Shown: piece after piece, positions 45,037-55,901 of the stretch
Numbering within the stretch: position 1 is the first letter of the stretch
Layout: every line of letters starts with the position of its first letter
Source: Leptodontidium sp. MPI-SDFR-AT-0119
Lineage: Eukaryota; Ascomycota; Leotiomycetes; Helotiales; Leptodontidiaceae
Assembly (NCBI GenBank): GCA_020726505.1
Contig: JAHLEZ010000004.1
Location: forward strand, 868,001 to 932,000
Direction of reading: 5' to 3'
DNA length: 64,000 nt
Notes under the pieces: model-generated
Told to the model about the DNA's origin: nothing
What the model saw: the letters and a program-made list of their open reading frames with translations, nothing else
Database searches by the model: none
Made by a program: the position numbers and the translations under genes

Positions 45037-45899
45037 TCCGATCAGAGGCAAGGTTGATTTGGGATCATGGAAGGACGGCACCTGCTCCCAACACAAACAT
45101 TAGACCTTGCACTGATGCCTTGCCCTTCACACAACCAGACCAGAGGGCTCGAGAGGGCTCCTAGGACTCACAGGGAGGGTGTACTGGAGATTTCAGGTAT
45201 TGCCCCACCAAGGTGTTTGTTCTTCCGGCGCGGTATCGGGGAGTTTTGTGGGAGTTGAGGACACGTTGAGAGTCTGCGGAGCTGGGAATCGTAGGTATTT
45301 TGTTCGTGGAATTGAGTCGTAGGGGTAAAGTCAAACGGCGACCTCGTAGTCAGGGCGTGGATGTGGATGTAATTGGGTCGCAGCTTTGAGTTGAAGTGAG
45401 GTGCAGGTGCTGTTCGTCAACAAATGAATGCCTCAGGTTCGGAGGCAAGACAGGTCAGGCACAAAATCGTCTGCTGCAGGGCCTGGTGTGGATGGAGCAA
45501 TGACTGGCAAGCCGTTGCCTCATAGAAAGTGCACTCACTCACGCCTGCCCTGCCCTGCCCTGCACTGCACTGCTCCTCGACTAATGTACGCCGATGATTA
45601 TTCACTGTGATGCGAGCCCATCTTCTCCTTCTACACTTTATATTTCCCGAATAACTTCATTTCACTCCTCTTCCCATATCTTCACCCTCTTCCATTCTCC
45701 TCCACCACGTCTTCAGCAATTCACAGCACTGCACAGCAACCTTCCCTTCAACTCACGTCACCCGCATCACGAGCTCCTTGCAGTGATCGTCACATCTGTC
45801 TAACCACAAATAGGAGCTTCGGTGCACGGCCGTGGACTCAGCCCAGTGGGTTTCCAAGTCGAGCAGCACCAGCGCAGCCCTTCTTCAAGAATAAATAAA
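45037..45899. promoter_or_regulatory. NST1 upstream region left of the MULE
   Basis: This is the NST1 5' leader/promoter side. It includes a CCCTGCCCTGCACTGCACTG repeat near 45545-45570 and pyrimidine-rich tracts. The transposon at 45900 now separates it from the RHO2 upstream region. No gene is seen. Confidence 0.5.
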
Positions 45900-45948
45900 G
45901 GGTACAGCTAAATCGCCATACGTGAATAGCTAAACCGCCATACGCTAA
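45900..45948 (+). repeat. MULE left terminal inverted repeat
   Basis: 49 bp, identical to the reverse complement of 48349-48397. It contains AGCTAAATCGCCATACG (45906-45922) and AGCTAAACCGCCATACG (45928-45944), one mismatch apart, a likely repeated transposase-binding site. Confidence 0.95.
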
Positions 45949-46127
45949 AATTTTATTGACTTGGCGAGTGTCATTTATCAACCTCGCTATACTATACTAA
46001 TTTGTACTACGTGGCAAGGGCCACTTATGTATTTCATAAAGTTTATTATTATGTAATCAGCCCCTGGAATTGAAAATTGAAGCTATTTAGACTACCTAGG
46101 TAAACACTTCAGAATACCACCACTATT

Positions 46128-48269
46128 ATGGCTTCCATTTCTCGACCTTGTGGCCCCGCACCTCCCGCAGCAATTTACAGCGATATTGCTACTGGATTTG
46201 CTGCATGCCAGGCGCATGCGAAAGCTAACGGCTATGCTCTCAAACAACAAGACACCAAGCCATTCCGTGCATTATTTGTCTGCGATCGCGCAGGTAAATA
46301 CGATTCAAGGGGGAAGCAAAAGGATGTACACTCTTCTAAAAGACGCCAAAATACAGGTTCAAAGAAGTGTGGCTGTCTAATGAGGCTCACTCTCGCAAAG
46401 GACAGAGTTTCAGGAGAGTGGCAAGTGAAGGTCCTCGAGGCTACACACAACCATGCGGCTTCTGCAGACTCTACAGCCCATCCAGCACATAGAATTGCTT
46501 CTACCTCCGCAGAGATTCGTGCTTCAGTTGATACCCTAGCTAAGGCTGGTCTCTCAAACGCTCAGATTCTGTCAACGCTACGAGAGGAAGACTCAAGTGT
46601 CACGTTGGTCTCCAAAGATATCTCGAATCTTGTAGCAAAAGAGCGTGCCAAGCAGTTAGGTGGGAAGACTCCTATTCAATGGCTCATGGAGGTATTTTAC
46701 CCTGATAATAATTATCTGCTATTTGACTAACAAATTGTATAGGAACTACAAGCTAACGATTTCCACCCTCAATACTATCCTCAAAGCGGCCCCTTACAAC
46801 GACTCTTTTTCATCCATCCCACCTCACTCGAGCTTTGGAAGCAGCATTCCGATGTATTACTCCTTGATTGTACATACAAAACCAACCGATTCAACATGCC
46901 GTTACTGAATATATGTGGAATAACAGGGAATAATATGGTGGTCCAGCTTGGGTTGGCATTTCTCTCAGGGGAGACTCAAAGGGACTACACGTGGGCTATT
47001 ATCCAGCTTCGGTCTTTGATGCTTGAGAACACTATTGCAGAGCCAGTTTCTATTGTAACAGATAGAGAGCTTGCTCTAATGAAGTGTTTAGATACACAAT
47101 TCCCGAATTCTCGACATATCCTCTGCCGGTGGCATGTTAATATGAATGTACTAGCAAAGACCAAGAAGTACTTTCCAGGTCCTATTAAAGGAGAGGACGG
47201 GAAGTGGGCACGTCATCCGAAGTTCCAAGCATTTCTCAGCTGCTGGAATACACTTCTAGCTAGTACAACAGAGCAGGCGTACGATGAATTGCTTGAAGAG
47301 ATGAGAGTCCGGTTCCCGTTACAGGCGATGAGTTACTGTGAAGGCACTTGGCTCTTATGGAAGGAGAAGCTTGTAGCCTTTTGGGTCGACCAATCAAATC
47401 ATTTCGGGGTCACTGTTACGAGTCCTATTGAGGGTTGCCATGCTACCCTAAAGCTATATTTACAGCGTGGGCATGCAGACCTTAGGGGTGTGTTCCTCAA
47501 AATGCAACTCTTTTGGACCGCCCAGCATACCGGCATTCGTACAGCTGTTGCACAGCAGCAATTACGACCGAGACACAGTACAAATATCCCTCTTTTCGCT
47601 GCTATCCTTCAGTTTGTCCATGGCCGGGCTCTCCTAAGGATTATACAAGAGAACAGCAAGCTTCCCTACGAAGGCCCCCCTCCCGACAGCTGTACATGTA
47701 CTACACAACAGGCCTTTGGTCTACCTTGCCTTCACACAATTTACAAGAGAAAGCAAGAAGGCGGCGTGATTCTCTTAAGCGATATTCATCCCTATTGGTA
47801 CTATAACAGGCCTCAATCAAATGCTTCTCCTGGGCCGCTAGTCACTCCTCAGCCTCTTCTAATCTTGAATCCAATGAAAGTTAAAGGGAAAGGAAGGCCT
47901 AAGGGTGCTTTGGGTGGAGGCTCGCGCGTGGCACCTTCTAGTACTCGTCGAGATCCTTCATTCTTTGAACTCCCCTCTAGTTCTGCCCCTGCATCACTTG
48001 GTCAGAGTTCTACAGTACAAAATAGCCTGTCTACGACTGCTCTCGCGATGAAAAGACTTGAGCTTGGGCATCGGGATTTGTATGAGCCTGGTACTCGCCG
48101 AGAGAGGGCATATATGCAGGGCATTTCATCAGTGTACCAGACAGATAGTATTGAAGATGCTACTACAATTGCTGCGGCTACGATGCAGCGGGAGGTAATT
48201 GGTGGGGTTGAGGTATATACCCAGGATGCGGACTTTGAAGCTGATGATGATTTCGATGGGCTGGCATAA
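46128..48269 (+). CDS. MULE/FAR1-type transposase
   Basis: Exons 46128-46691 and 46743-48269 (51-bp intron GTATTT...TATAG) give 696 aa in phase. The N-terminal FAR1/WRKY-GCM1-like zinc-binding part has ALFVCDRAG...KKCGCLMRLTLAKD...WQVKVLEATHNHAAS, with the C-x(n)-C and H-x-H pattern. The central MULE DDE domain shows VLLLDCTYKTNRFNMPLL (first Asp), IVTDRELALMKCL (second Asp) with ILCRWHVNMN, and SPIEGCHATLK (candidate Glu). A SWIM zinc finger CTCTTQQAFGLPCLH and a basic KGKGRPKGA AT-hook-like segment follow, then an acidic tail. It catalyses cut-and-paste transposition of the element. All expected motifs are present, so it looks functional. It resembles Hop-type elements of Fusarium. Confidence 0.93.
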
Positions 48270-48348
48270 TTCTAGTTATGCACTATACATAGTTATTCAT
48301 ACAAGTTTTGGTGGTGATAAATGTACCCTTCATTTTCGGCTCGCTTCC

Positions 48349-48397
48349 TTAGCGTATGGCGGTTTAGCTATTCACGTATGGCGATTTAGCTGTACCC
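48349..48397 (-). repeat. MULE right terminal inverted repeat
   Basis: Perfect reverse complement of 45900-45948, followed directly by the TAAATAAA target duplication copy. Confidence 0.95.
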
Positions 48398-48405
48398 TAA
48401 ATAAA

Positions 48406-48767
48406 TACTCGGTCTGCTCTCCTCTGCCCTGCACCGCAAAGGGGGATATACTTCGACAATCCCTCTCTACTCCTGGAACGCCCTCGATATCGCCATCCCG
48501 CCCGTCCTTCCATTCCATATTCATCCTCGTGTGCGCCGTCGAATCACTCCTCCTATCAGCTTATCCGAACAAGGTTTGCCTACAAACCCGTCAGGCTCGT
48601 ATTGACGACCGCCGCCGTCCTTTTCTGGCACATAACCGCCCAAACTCGTGCAAAGAGGAATTGAGCCCCTTATCACGTCTCCTTGCCTTCGCTGGTACAG
48701 GATCTTCCACTCAATCCTTCCTCAAGGTGCTCGTCTCCGAAACGAATCATACGATCCAATCGACGCC
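48406..48767 (+). promoter_or_regulatory. RHO2 upstream region right of the MULE
   Basis: 362 bp between the transposon target duplication and the RHO2 start. It is pyrimidine-rich (CCCTC, TCCTC tracts) as in a fungal 5' leader. The core RHO2 promoter probably lies here, so the insertion may have displaced only distal elements. Confidence 0.45.
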
Positions 48768-49757
48768 ATGTCTCAACAACAAGCAAATGTTATGCGGAGG
48801 TACGTGGAAAAATATCTCACAAGGGGAATACCTCTGGATAGGATCGTACGAGAATCGGATTCTTCTATCAATCTCATGGGGCTGTTCTCTGTTGGGGTTG
48901 AGGGTGCATGTGAAACTCAATTGAGGGGGATTTTCTTGGCCACTGGAGATATTGAAACATTCTTCGAAGTTCCCTTTTCAAGGGGGATTCGCGTATGGCA
49001 TTCCTGGAGCTCTGCTGACAGACACCTACACAGGAAACTGGTCATCATTGGTGACGGCGCCTGTGGAAAGACCTCGCTCCTCAGTGTGTTTACGCTTGGC
49101 TATTTCCCAACAGTAAGTTACACAATCCAATGGCCAAGAAACATGCTAATCTTTGCTCGTAGCACTATGTGAGTTCGGATTAACACTAGGAATTCCGGTC
49201 TTGCGTGCTAATTGCGCATAGGTCCCAACAGTCTTCGAGAACTACGTGACGGATTGTAGGGTGGATGGAAAGAGTGTGCAATTGGCCTTGTGGGATACGG
49301 CAGGACAGGAAGATTACGAAAGATTACGACCGCTGGCATATTCGAAAGCCCACGTTATCTTGATTGGCTTCTCAATTGATACACCCGACTCCCTGGACAA
49401 CGTCAAGCACAAGGTAGGATTGGATGGATCGGACAGTTCTTCTGGGCAATGCTGATGTAATAACAGTGGGTTGAGGAAGCCAATGAACGATGCCCTGGTG
49501 TTCCAATCATATTAGTCGGTCTGAAGAAGGATTTGAGAGAAGACCCGGTCGCCATTGAAGAGATGCGGAAGAGATCACAACATTTCGTCACTACCCGAGA
49601 CGCAACAGAAATCGCACACGATATCGGAGCCCGGAAATACCTGGAATGTTCTTCGCTGACGGGAGAGGGAGTTGACGATGTATTCGAGGCCGCCACAAGA
49701 GCAGCTCTGTTGACATTCGAAAAGGGCGAGGGTGGCGGATGCTGTGTCATTCTATGA
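48768..49757 (+). CDS. RHO2: Rho-type small GTPase Rho2
   Basis: Five exons (48768-48799, 49034-49112, 49163-49168, 49222-49413, 49467-49757) give 199 aa. The third exon is 6 nt (His-Tyr), required to complete the switch I sequence [13 protein letters not shown]. Canonical GTPase motifs are intact: P-loop [24 protein letters not shown], the GLKKDL specificity motif and ECSSLTGEG. The C-terminus GGCCVIL is a CAAX box ending in Leu (geranylgeranylation) with an adjacent Cys that could be palmitoylated. Sequence features such as [10 protein letters not shown] and YVTDCRVDG point to the Rho2 branch rather than Rho1. Rho2 signals to the cell-wall integrity pathway (PKC and alpha-glucan synthesis in fission yeast). 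Upstream lies the MULE. Confidence 0.93.
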
Positions 49758-50756
49758 GCGGGATTTCAAATCGAACCGCCGGATGTACGGGCGGACGAGA
49801 TATCCAGGGACAGAGACACAACACAATGGGAGCGGCCAATTACACTTCGACATACACTTTTTTCTAATGGACGAACATAATCCGACTTCTCTTCAAATAC
49901 GGTTGCTCTACAGGAAGTCTGTCTAGCTCCAACCAGCTCACAACAACTGACTCTTTCCCTGCTCAACACAAACTACTCTGGAAGCATCTGTCCATTTTCT
50001 GCGGTCCAATTCACTAGCTGCTGCTACCTACACTGCACACCAAAAGTTTTCCCCCGCAATCGAGAGAGATAGAGAGAGCCGAAACGCCTTCAATTTGCTG
50101 TGTTATATTTTTGGTTCCAGGGAGTTCTTTTTACTTGCAAGCTATTGATTGATTGCCTGCAGATATGCCAGACAGATAGAGAGACAACCTTTAATGACTG
50201 ATCGTGAATCACTTTGGTCTGCACCTACACTCCTTTTTTCGACCTGAACCTGGTTGTTTGATTATTTCCTCTCGGTCTCTCTCTCTCCGGATTCACCACC
50301 CCACACCGTATGCACCACGCACACCTTTTTGGCGGGGAGTTCTCAGGATGGGACGAGTATGGGGTAGGATGGATGGCATGGCATGGAATCTTTGCGGCAT
50401 TGCTTGCGGATGAACAGCGTTGGTTTGATCTGGTCTGGTCTGTCTGCTTGGTTTGTTTGGTCTAAGTGGCCCATGGCCTTTGTACATAAAATATACAGCA
50501 AGCAAGCATGATGAAACATGAAGCCTGATTTCCTCCTCTCCTTTTCGAGAACTGGTGGTACATAATCCTCTCTTATCCACACCCAATTCTATACTTCCAG
50601 CCCTCTCTCTTCTCTAATATCCCTATATCCCTATTCATACACTTCCTCCCCAAATCTCACCCAACAACAATTCCCCATTCTCTTTCCCTTTTCAAGCACT
50701 CCCCCCTCCCTCCCCTTTCCTTCCTTCCTTCATTCAAGGCAAATAAAACAAAATAT
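49758..50756. other. Convergent intergenic region, RHO2 and mL40 3' flanks
   Basis: No supported gene; several short frames overlap on both strands. It contains GAGAGATAGAGAGAG at about 50064-50078 and a CCCTCCCTCC/CCTTCCTT tract at about 50700-50730. Confidence 0.5.
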
Positions 50757-51511
50757 CTACCTCGTCCACCCATGATTCCAAGCCTCCTTCCCAGGGGTAT
50801 CAGTCTGAAAACGCGCATACTCAATCGGCACACCTCCCTTCCCAAAAATCCCCTTCTTCTCCATCGCCAGCCTGTACAATCTTCCTGCATTCTTGGATCC
50901 GGGCGGGTCCATGGTGCGGAGTTCTTCGCATGCGGAGTGGATCGATTGATACATCCTGTTGTTGGGGAAAGGGAGGTTAGTTAAAATTCGTCATAAAATG
51001 AGTGGAGGATATAAAAAGAGCAGTGAAATGGAATAAATCATCCAGATATGCGAAGGTGTGAAATCCAATTCCCCTCCTTCATGCAATTGACCATCCCCTC
51101 CCCTCATCTCTTCCCTTCAACTCAAATTCTTTAAAGGAAGCGGTGTATACGGATTCTAAGGGATATAAGAAAAAAAAAGCCAACATACCTCATCAACTCC
51201 CCCTCCTCCCTCTCCCTCTTCGCCCTCCTCAAAATCATCCACGCGCGATGAATCGTCCAGTGCCTCAGCGCTCTCATACGACTCAATCGTAGCGGTCGGG
51301 GGGTCTCGGGGTGTTGCATGTGGTACCGGATCAGCGTTATGCGTGGGTCGGTCTTGTTCTTCTTGTCATCTTTGCGCGCGGAGAGGGAGGGAGTGGTGCT
51401 GAATGCTCGGGCAGTTGGGAGGATTTTGGAGCTGGTGATGGAGGGGGATTGGAGGGAGAGGGAGCGCAGGGCGGAGAGGAGGGAGGGGGGGGTGTGGTGG
51501 AGGGAAGGCAT
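50757..51511 (-). CDS. Mitochondrial large-subunit ribosomal protein mL40 (MRPL28-like)
   Basis: Exons 51511-51189 and 50955-50757 with a 233-bp intron (GTATGT...ACAG) give 173 aa in phase. The N-terminal ~45 residues (MPSLHHTPPSLLSALRSLSL...ARAFSTTPSLSAR) form a mitochondrial presequence. The mature part KDDKKNKTDPRITLIRYHMQ continues with PLRLSRMRALRHWTIHRAWM, and the second exon has MYQSIHSACEELR, YRLAMEKKG and a GVPIEYARFQTDTP ending. These are the hallmarks of fungal mL40 (54S L28). It acts in mitochondrial translation. It is divergently arranged with the DUF1749 hydrolase gene across 475 bp. Confidence 0.85.
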
Positions 51512-51986
51512 TTTTGTAATTGTTTGTTGGTGGGTGGTCGGAGAGGTGGGCTGTAGTTGTTGAAGAGAGCTTGCTGGTCTGAATTGAGGTTGAGGAGAGC
51601 TCTAGCAAATTTCACGAGGCTGATTCGATGTCACGTGCGTTGATAGGTTGACTGAGGTGTGGGTTGATCAAGTGAGGTACCGGGAGATCCACCACTCTTC
51701 ACTTCATCCAACTGCTTCGTGTGTTGCTGGCAGTCAGACAACTTCATTCTCACTCATATTCATGGTTGTTGAAGACACGTGATAGTACGAGATAAGCGTA
51801 ATATATGATCTTACGTGTGTACGAACCCCAAAGACTTGAGTTCTTAGGTCCTTAAAGATTGACAATCAGCTACATATCTTCAAACTATTTACTCCTCATC
51901 TTCTAGCCAGTCGGTTTTCTTCAAGCAAGTTGTGGCTTAAAATACGATTTATTCTACGTCGTCCTCTATAGGAAGATTCGTTCAGA
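51512..51986. promoter_or_regulatory. Divergent promoter region between mL40 and the DUF1749 hydrolase
   Basis: A 475-bp spacer with two CACGTG/ACACGTGA-like sites (TCACGTGC at about 51630 and ACACGTGAT at about 51775), a TTACGTGTG at about 51812, and an AT-rich stretch before 51987. The repeated ACGTG cores may bind bHLH or bZIP factors; this is inference. Confidence 0.4.
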
Positions 51987-53090
51987 ATGGCCGCTCCTAG
52001 AAAGGGTCTCGTTCATCAATATGTCAGTCTCACCCTTTCAGAGCCCAGCTGTTGTGCTCTCTTACACATAATATCTTCATGATAATTCGAATTGTATCCT
52101 ATCTAACTGAATGATTGCATTACCTATCTTTTCCCACACTATTTCGTTTCATATCTCATTACCTTCAGCTCATATGCAGTCCAATCTAACAAGCACCAGA
52201 CCGCCCGTCTCACAGCCTTCGAGCACACCCCAACCACACCCCCTTCGCCACCTCAAAACATCCTCCTCTTCATCGGCGGTCTCTTCGACGGCCTCCTCAC
52301 GGTCCCCTATACAACACCTCTCTCATCCTCTCTCCCACCAACCTGGACTCTAGCCCAAGTCCACCTCTCATCTTCCTACACCGGCTGGGGAACATCCAAT
52401 CTCCAGAAGGACGCGGCCGAGCTCTCGAAATGCGTCACCTACTTCCGAGGCATCAAAACCGGCAAGATAGTCCTCATGGGTCACTCAACAGGCTGTCAAG
52501 ATATCATCGAATACCTCACCGGGTCCGGTCACGCCCCACGGGCCAAAATCGACGGTGGGATCTTGCAAGGACCAGTCAGCGATCGACAAGCCATTGAGAT
52601 CGGACTCGATCCCGCTTTATATGCAGGTAGTTGCGAAACAGCTAAAGCCATGATCCAAGCTGGCGATGGTGATGAGATTCTCCCTTCGAAAACCATGAAG
52701 AGTTTCTTCGGCCCGGCACCCGTCTCAGCTAAGCGGTGGCTATCCCTCGCAAGTCCGAATCATGACGGCGACGACGATTTCTTCAGCTCAGATCTCAGCG
52801 ATGAGCGGTTGATGAAGACGTTTGGTGCGCTGCCGAAGGGGACGCCGTTGTGTCTTTTGCACAGTGGGAGTGATGAGTATGTGGATCCGAAGCTGGATAA
52901 GGAGAAGTTGATTCAGCGATGGATTGAGAATTCTAAGAGGGGTGAGGGGAATGTGAATCAGGCTTATTCGGGTGTTTTGGAAGGCGCGACGCATAATTTG
53001 AAGGGCGCTTCGGAGGAGGTTTTGGGTGGTTTGGTGAAGAGGGTTTTGGGGTTCTTGGAGAGCCTGGATGAGAAGAGCGCGAATCTGTGA
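51987..53090 (+). CDS. DUF1749 alpha/beta hydrolase (UPF0613, SidJ-like esterase family)
   Basis: Exons 51987-52026 and 52180-53090 give 316 aa. The donor at 52027 (GTCTCA) is used because only it keeps phase; a nearer GTCAGT at 52023 does not. The alpha/beta hydrolase features are NILLFIGGLFDGLLTVPY (oxyanion strand), VLMGHSTGCQDIIEYL with nucleophile Ser in GHSTG, GGILQGPVSDRQA, then LCLLHSGSDEYVD (acid Asp) and EGATHNLKG (catalytic His). This is the DUF1749 family, which includes Aspergillus SidJ, an esterase hydrolysing fusarinine-type siderophores. Whether this copy has that substrate cannot be told. No siderophore genes lie next to it. Confidence 0.82.
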
Positions 53091-53617
53091 GGGATAAAAT
53101 GCACTTTAATGGCAAAATGGTGTATGGATTCCTCTTGTGTCCTTGCGAAACGTTCTTTCCGTCTGGCTTCCATTCCATTGCTTCTGGTTAAAGTTACGTG
53201 GTTATGTTTACTTCGCATGTCTTGGCTTTGGGCAGACAGCAGACATGCATTGGGCATCAAGAGGATAGCCTGAACACGTGTCTGCCTCACTGTACTGCGT
53301 TTCAAAGATATCAGCGCGGACACTTGAATGGGAAATTCCCAGACCGGACTTTGAAAAGCATGAGAACGTTCATTGGCGAGGAACATCCAGCCTTGCAGCA
53401 CCCAACGCCACAATTTCCTAAAGAAGTCACCGGATGATGAACGTCGCTTACCAGGGCGAGCCTCGCGTGAGGTTATATACCACACTTCTACTATCTTTTC
53501 TTGAAACCTCCATATTTCTCCATACTGCTCCTCGAATCGTCACATTGCCATCCTTTTTTCATTTACCACCATCAGATTCCTGTCTACCTATCTGAGCCAT
53601 CTTCCCAACGTCTCAAG
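53091..53617. other. Intergenic region
   Basis: 3' flank of the DUF1749 gene and upstream region of the regulator gene. The in-frame extension of the regulator to 53501 contains hydrophobic codons unlike a transcription factor and is probably 5'UTR. No gene is seen. Confidence 0.5.
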
Positions 53618-55612
53618 ATGGAGAACGCCAATTTCTGGGACGACCCGAATAACTACTCTCTCTTCATGCTGGACGAAGAATTAGATTTGTTTGGAGATCC
53701 TAATCTTGGCTCTGACTTGGATTTGTTCGGTGATGCAAGCCTCGACTTGGCTCTGGATGATATTTCGCTGCCTGTTCTGGACTATTCGTCGACGATTCAG
53801 AATGGTGCGCTCATGCCATCACCAGCACTTGATCTACCCAGTGGATCTGATATCAGTGATCCTGTCGTGTCAGCACATCGTGACAATGTGTTCCAAATTC
53901 CAAGATCCTCTGATGTTCAGCCACAGAGCTCTTTATGGACTCAAGACACTCCAAAAGACAGCATCCCACAGAGTACTATTTCCATCACGGATAGAGACGA
54001 ATCACCCTCGTCCACAACTTCAGACAGAGAATCTCTGAAACGGAGGATTGCAGAATCGGTGGTAGTCTTTTCGGCGACTTCTGATCTGGAAATCAAGCCT
54101 AGGAAGCGAAAAGCTTTCTCGAAGTCACGGAAGGAGGAAGTAGCATTGAATCGGCTTATTGGAGCATGCATCCAGTGCAAGATCAAGAAGAATGCGGTGA
54201 GTAACCACTTGGTCATGAAGATATAAAGTTCAAGAATGCTGATTGAGTAGTGCACATTCGGACTACCTTGCAATCAGTGTATCAAACGTGCTGGAAGTGC
54301 AGCGCTGGGACAGGTATTGTGTATGCGGCAGAGCTTACTAGCGACACGTTTCGACCATATTGGTAAGGTTTGCATCGTTGCCCAGTTTGTTTGATTTCTA
54401 ACTATCCAGATCTTTTCACCCCATGGCTTCAGAGTGTTTCAAAAGACGTCGAGAACTCCAAAACCTGCCCACCATCCGAGTCTTCGTACCTTTACTTTCC
54501 TGGCAGCAATGAAACCCCGGAGGCCTATATCAAAGTGCGTCTCATTGACTTCGAGTTATTTGGACGCAGGTCCAGCCGATTGATTATTTCAATGGATTAC
54601 TTTGGGGCATCGATCTCCGAAGTACCTGACCGCCGATGTGCCATACATCCTAGAGACCTCCCATCAATCAGGGCTCTACTTAGAATCCACAGTGTCAACA
54701 AGAGTGACGCTCACCCTACGACAGGGCCATTCTTCGGCCTCCAGAAAGCAGTGAGAAGCTTCGCGGAAGCCTACTGCGAAAATCCCGAGGGTCTCCCTTT
54801 GGTAAGGAACATCAGAGTCGCTACTTCAATTTTGACACTGACCTGTCATTCAACTCCAGAGAACACTACTCGAAAAGAGTCTACGGATCCAGCAGTTATT
54901 TCATATTTATCGCTTTACGCCCCTCATGAAGTCGTCGATGCAATCTTCTGAGGAGGAAATGTTGTCAAGCACCATTTTGGCGCAGATTAGGCACCTCCTG
55001 GTTGAAGAGCTTATTCCACTGGAAGTCCAAATGTTCTCCGCCCTCGAGAACCTAATCTACGACAAAGATGGGATCGGAAAGCAAAACCCGCTTGCCACAT
55101 GGGCATGCCTATGGACACTGATTTTCACGTACAAAGAACACATGGTCTTCTACACCAAACCATTATCAGAGCTAAAATTAATGAGTATGTTGGCTGCGTG
55201 CCTGCAGCGATATCTCCGTCAATAGAGGTACTTCTGGCTAATCTTTTGCCCAGGGGAAGCGAGGTACCATCTCAATAAACATATATACAACACACTCACC
55301 TCCATGTACGCGGCGCTCTACAAAACAACTTCGCCTCTGACTTTTGACTGGCGTACCACCGAGATTTCAGATATGCTAGGCCGAGATCCTGAACTTATCA
55401 GACTATTCAATGACATAAAGACAGAGATGTATTGGTTTCGTAAGTTTTCATCTGCTGTTCCAAGCACTCAGTTATGCTAACATGTGCTGCTAGATGCTGC
55501 CAGAGACAGCTTACTCGAAGAAGACTCTCTCTTCAAGTCACTGGTCGTTGAGAACGAAAGTAAATTGGTCTCAGCACATATCAAGGCAGCGAAGAAGAAG
55601 GGGATTCTGTGA
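53618..55612 (+). CDS. Zn2Cys6-type putative transcription factor
   Basis: Six exons (53618-54196, 54251-54362, 54410-54801, 54860-55184, 55254-55439, 55494-55612) give 570 aa. An acidic, Asp/Leu-rich N-terminal region (DEELDLFGDPNLGSDLDLFG) could serve in activation. A basic KPRKRKAFSKSRKEEV segment precedes a cysteine cluster split by the first intron: ACIQCKIKKNAVC and LPCNQCIKRAG, with a further Cys in VLCMRQ. The spacing is like the binuclear zinc cluster of the fungal subfamily that has a shortened loop. The C-terminal half (WACLWTLIFTYKEHM and following) resembles the regulatory region of these uncharacterised regulators. The target is unknown; the neighbours give no hint. Confidence is high for the gene, moderate for the DNA-binding role. 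Confidence 0.8.
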
Positions 55613-55901
55613 AGATTTTCATTGATATCATTTCGCTAGAGTTCAAATGAAGCCATCTCCTCAATTCAAGGATGTCTCTCAAGTTCGTGACGTAGTTCCG
55701 CAATCTTCATCCATGTCTGCCCACCACGCATCCATCTCCCATGTCGCTCTCAATATCCATATTTGAATCCGCAGTGAAGAGATCGAAGTAACGGAAGCAA
55801 ATTCCTCTGAATGCCAGAATTCTGCTCACATGTTAGCTTGAATTCAACGCATATTTCGATTCTGATCATATGAATGACTTACATCCGGAATTTGCGCCAT
55901 G

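Larger units (their letters stand above)
45900..48397 (+). mobile_element. Mutator-like (MULE) DNA transposon, apparently complete
   Basis: A 2498-bp element with perfect 49-bp terminal inverted repeats (45900-45948 and 48349-48397; outer end GGGTACAGCTAAATCGCCAT). It is flanked by an 8-bp direct repeat TAAATAAA (45892-45899 and 48398-48405), which fits the 8-9-bp target duplication of MULEs. It carries one two-exon transposase gene on the + strand. Each TIR holds two near-identical 17-base units at a 22-bp period. The perfect TIR identity, target duplication and open frame indicate a recent, possibly still mobile copy. It sits between NST1 and RHO2 in their divergent upstream region. Confidence 0.93.
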
